Shown here: positions 4,611 through 6,276 of the stretch, one piece after another
How positions within the stretch are numbered: the stretch's first letter is position 1
Layout: every line of letters starts with the position of its first letter
DNA from: an uncultured Verrucomicrobiota bacterium
GTDB lineage: Bacteria > Verrucomicrobiota > Kiritimatiellia > RFP12 > UBA1067
DNA: 6,276 nt
Direction of reading: 5' to 3'
Assembly: GCA_946615275.1 (NCBI GenBank)
Contig: CAMOHV010000081.1
Location: 1 to 6,276 of the forward strand
Notes under the pieces: model-generated
Databases searched by the model: none
The model's input: only the letters and a program-made list of their open reading frames with translations
Told to the model about the DNA's origin: nothing
Made by a program: the position numbers and the translations under genes

Positions 4611-6276
4611 ATTCCACGGAACCCTGCGAGGGCGGAATCACCGCGTACCCCAGGGCTGGCACGTCCGCGCCGTCCACCTTGCGCGGCGCGTCGTTGTAGT
4701 TGCCCACGAGGCGCGAGCCGTCGGAATACGTCACGCGGAAGAGGCCGCCGCCCAGGTCCTCGTGGCGATCCATGAAGCGGAACTGCAGCGCGCTGCGGCG
4801 ATTGTACTCGTCGCATCCCTCCTTGATCCATCTGGCCGACTGCCAGAGCTTCTCGTCCGTGGTGAGCTCCAGGTCGATCGTCCCCATGCTTGGCGGACGC
4901 CCCGTCACGAACACGGAATGGACATAGTACGTCGGGCGGCCGCCGAACTCCGCGAGCTTCAGGAGCGAGCGGCGGTCGGGGTTGGCCGTGCAGTTTATCA
5001 TCGTCCTGAAAGGCGTGGAGAGGACGATGCCGTTGTACACCATCTGCCAGAACGGCACATATCCGTCGTCGAGCCTGCATCTGGGGGGATCGAACGGCTT
5101 GCACCACTGCACGGTGAGCGCGGAGTCGAGCGACCCTATGCAGAAGTCGTACGCGCCCTCGGAGGCGCTGCCGCCGAACACGGAGCGCACCTCGTTCAGG
5201 ATGTTGGCCTCCCACACCGCGCGCTGGCCGTTGTTGAGGCGGTGGCGCGGGTCGGGGCACGGGAAGAGCGAGCGCGAAGTCACGACATCCAGGTAGAAGA
5301 GCCCCTTGAAGCCAAGCGCGGCCATCTCGGCGCACTGCTTCGGGCAGAAGCGCTCGTAGGCGCGCTGCGGGCACATCGTGTAGAGGCGTCCTCCGCCGTA
5401 TGTCGTCTTGCCGCGCCTGAGAGTGCCGTCGGGGTTCTTCTCCACGACGTACTCGGCGTCGAAGGTGTCGGCGATCATGTAGCAGTCGCGGAAGGAGGAG
5501 TGCCCCGCGATCTGGTAGCCAATGTCCTGCACGTGGCGGACGCAGGCCTTGAGCCGCTCCTCGCCGCCGAGGGCGGGCTCAACGGGGAATATCTGCGGAT
5601 AGCGTCCGTCGTGCCCGCCGATGTTCCAGCCCACGAGGCAGAACTCCGTCCCGTCCACCCCCACGGCCTTGCAGGCGTCGGCGAACTGCGCCATGCGGTC
5701 GAAGGTTACGACCGGCTTCATGGGCGGCTCGTTGCGCGTGACCTGCTCCGGGACGGGGCTGGGGACGGGCTTCCACGCCATGCGCACGCGCACCTCCGGG
5801 TGGCGCGCGGCGTAGTCGAGGAGAGGCTGGTCCTTGACGCGCTCGGAGATCGGCCGGCATGCGCCGCGCCCGAGCTGGTAGGCGCGGTAGGCGCGCGCGA
5901 TTCCGGAGTAGTCCGCGCCGGATCCGGAGAGGAGGCGGAACTCGATCGCGATGTCCTCGTACAGGTCGTCCATGTACTTGTCGAAGAGGGCGCGCATCCT
6001 GTAGACCCCGCCCTTCACGGCGACCTCCACCGACATGGAGTGCGGCATGCCCGTAGCTATCGCGCAGAACGCGCCGCGCGGAGTGGCCATGCCGAAGCAT
6101 GGCATGCACATCCCCCAGCTCTCGTAGGCGCGTCCGTCGCCGCGCGTGAAGCGCCCCATGCGGTTGTTCGGGAACACCCAGCACCCATCCTCGCCAAGGC
6201 GGGCCTCCGCGAAGTCCGGCCACACCGCTATCCGCCTGGCGCCGGCGGGGACATTGGCGCGCGGCCAGCGGAAGAC
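4609..6276 (-). CDS. Putative glycoside hydrolase, DUF5696/GH101-like barrel type, 5' end missing (555 aa in window)
   Basis: The frame is open from the right edge (starting V-F-R-W-P-R-A-N-V-P) to a TAG at 4609. The GTG at 6225 is only an internal codon; the true start and any signal peptide lie outside. Numbering from the edge, residues 28-73 contain EDGCWVFPN and CMPCFGMATPRGAFCAI, resembling the sandwich domain before the barrel in DUF5696-type proteins. Residues about 160-430 look like a (beta/alpha) barrel: GWNIGGHDGRYPQIFPVE (216-233), GYQIAGHSSF (253-262), LFYLDVV with D330, SASEGAYD with E373, and VPFWQMVYNG (407-416). D330 and E373 are candidate catalytic acids by analogy with GH101-like enzymes, an inference. 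The C-terminal part has VTYSDGSRLVGNYN (515-528) and an L-G-Y-A-V-I-P strand, a small beta-sandwich. It has 18 cysteines. It leads directly into gluQ. The family assignment is from recall of motifs and the substrate is unknown. Confidence 0.72.
   Translation of the reverse strand, partial: VFRWPRANVPAGARRIAVWPDFAEARLGEDGCWVFPNNRMGRFTRGDGRAYESWGMCMPCFGMATPRGAFCAIATGMPHSMSVEVAVKGGVYRMRALFDKYMDDLYEDIAIEFRLLSGSGADYSGIARAYRAYQLGRGACRPISERVKDQPLLDYAARHPEVRVRMAWKPVPSPVPEQVTRNEPPMKPVVTFDRMAQFADACKAVGVDGTEFCLVGWNIGGHDGRYPQIFPVEPALGGEERLKACVRHVQDIGYQIAGHSSFRDCYMIADTFDAEYVVEKNPDGTLRRGKTTYGGGRLYTMCPQRAYERFCPKQCAEMAALGFKGLFYLDVVTSRSLFPCPDPRHRLNNGQRAVWEANILNEVRSVFGGSASEGAYDFCIGSLDSALTVQWCKPFDPPRCRLDDGYVPFWQMVYNGIVLSTPFRTMINCTANPDRRSLLKLAEFGGRPTYYVHSVFVTGRPPSMGTIDLELTTDEKLWQSARWIKEGCDEYNRRSALQFRFMDRHEDLGGGLFRVTYSDGSRLVGNYNDAPRKVDGADVPALGYAVIPPSQGSVE

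Noticed and set aside
4109..5374. A 421-codon minus-strand frame overlapping gluQ and the hydrolase
   Set aside because: It is an arginine/alanine/glycine-rich out-of-frame reading of two well-supported genes, with no motifs of its own.
4609..6225. GTG at 6225 as the true start of the upstream hydrolase
   Set aside because: The frame stays open through 17 further codons to the window edge, no ribosome-binding site precedes the GTG, and it falls inside what looks like a folded beta domain.

Overview
The window reads as bacterial chromosomal DNA of high G+C (about two thirds by eye, not computed). Every convincing gene lies on the minus strand, so transcription runs from position 6276 towards 1. 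From upstream to downstream the order is: (i) a large putative glycoside hydrolase whose 5' end lies outside the window (4609-6276); (ii) gluQ, glutamyl-Q tRNA(Asp) synthetase (3691-4596); (iii) a 217-bp intergenic region with a plausible promoter and several inverted repeats; (iv) fucU, L-fucose mutarotase (3057-3473); (v) a secreted 901-residue putative glycoside hydrolase (355-3060) whose GTG start overlaps the fucU stop codon; (vi) a 261-bp, locally A+T-richer intergenic region; (vii) the first 31 codons of hemL, glutamate-1-semialdehyde aminomutase (1-93).

Organism: no marker gene in the window fixes the taxon. The G+C-rich sequence, large divergent glycosidases next to a fucose mutarotase, GTG starts, and the style of the two hydrolases together suggest a glycan-degrading member of the PVC group (Kiritimatiellota/Lentisphaerota-like), perhaps from gut or marine material. 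This is inference from general resemblance only.

How the genes may work together: fucU and the secreted hydrolase share a 4-nt GTGA overlap and so are very probably translationally coupled. FucU interconverts the anomers of L-fucose, so a coupled secreted glycosidase points to use of a fucose-containing glycan (host mucin or an algal sulfated fucan are both possible). The upstream hydrolase has its own tight link to gluQ: the gluQ ribosome-binding site overlaps the hydrolase stop codon. The two hydrolases share a layout: a barrel-like middle with a Y-x-D motif and a later S-E-G motif 43-48 residues downstream, then a C-terminal sandwich with a repeated D-G...N...G-Y pattern. They are probably distant relatives. 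gluQ (tRNA modification) and hemL (tetrapyrrole synthesis) look like housekeeping genes flanking the glycan genes.

No RNA genes, CRISPR arrays, transposases or att sites were seen. The least explained parts are the two intergenic regions: an 11-bp inverted repeat pair upstream of fucU, and a start-less 54-codon open stretch upstream of hemL.
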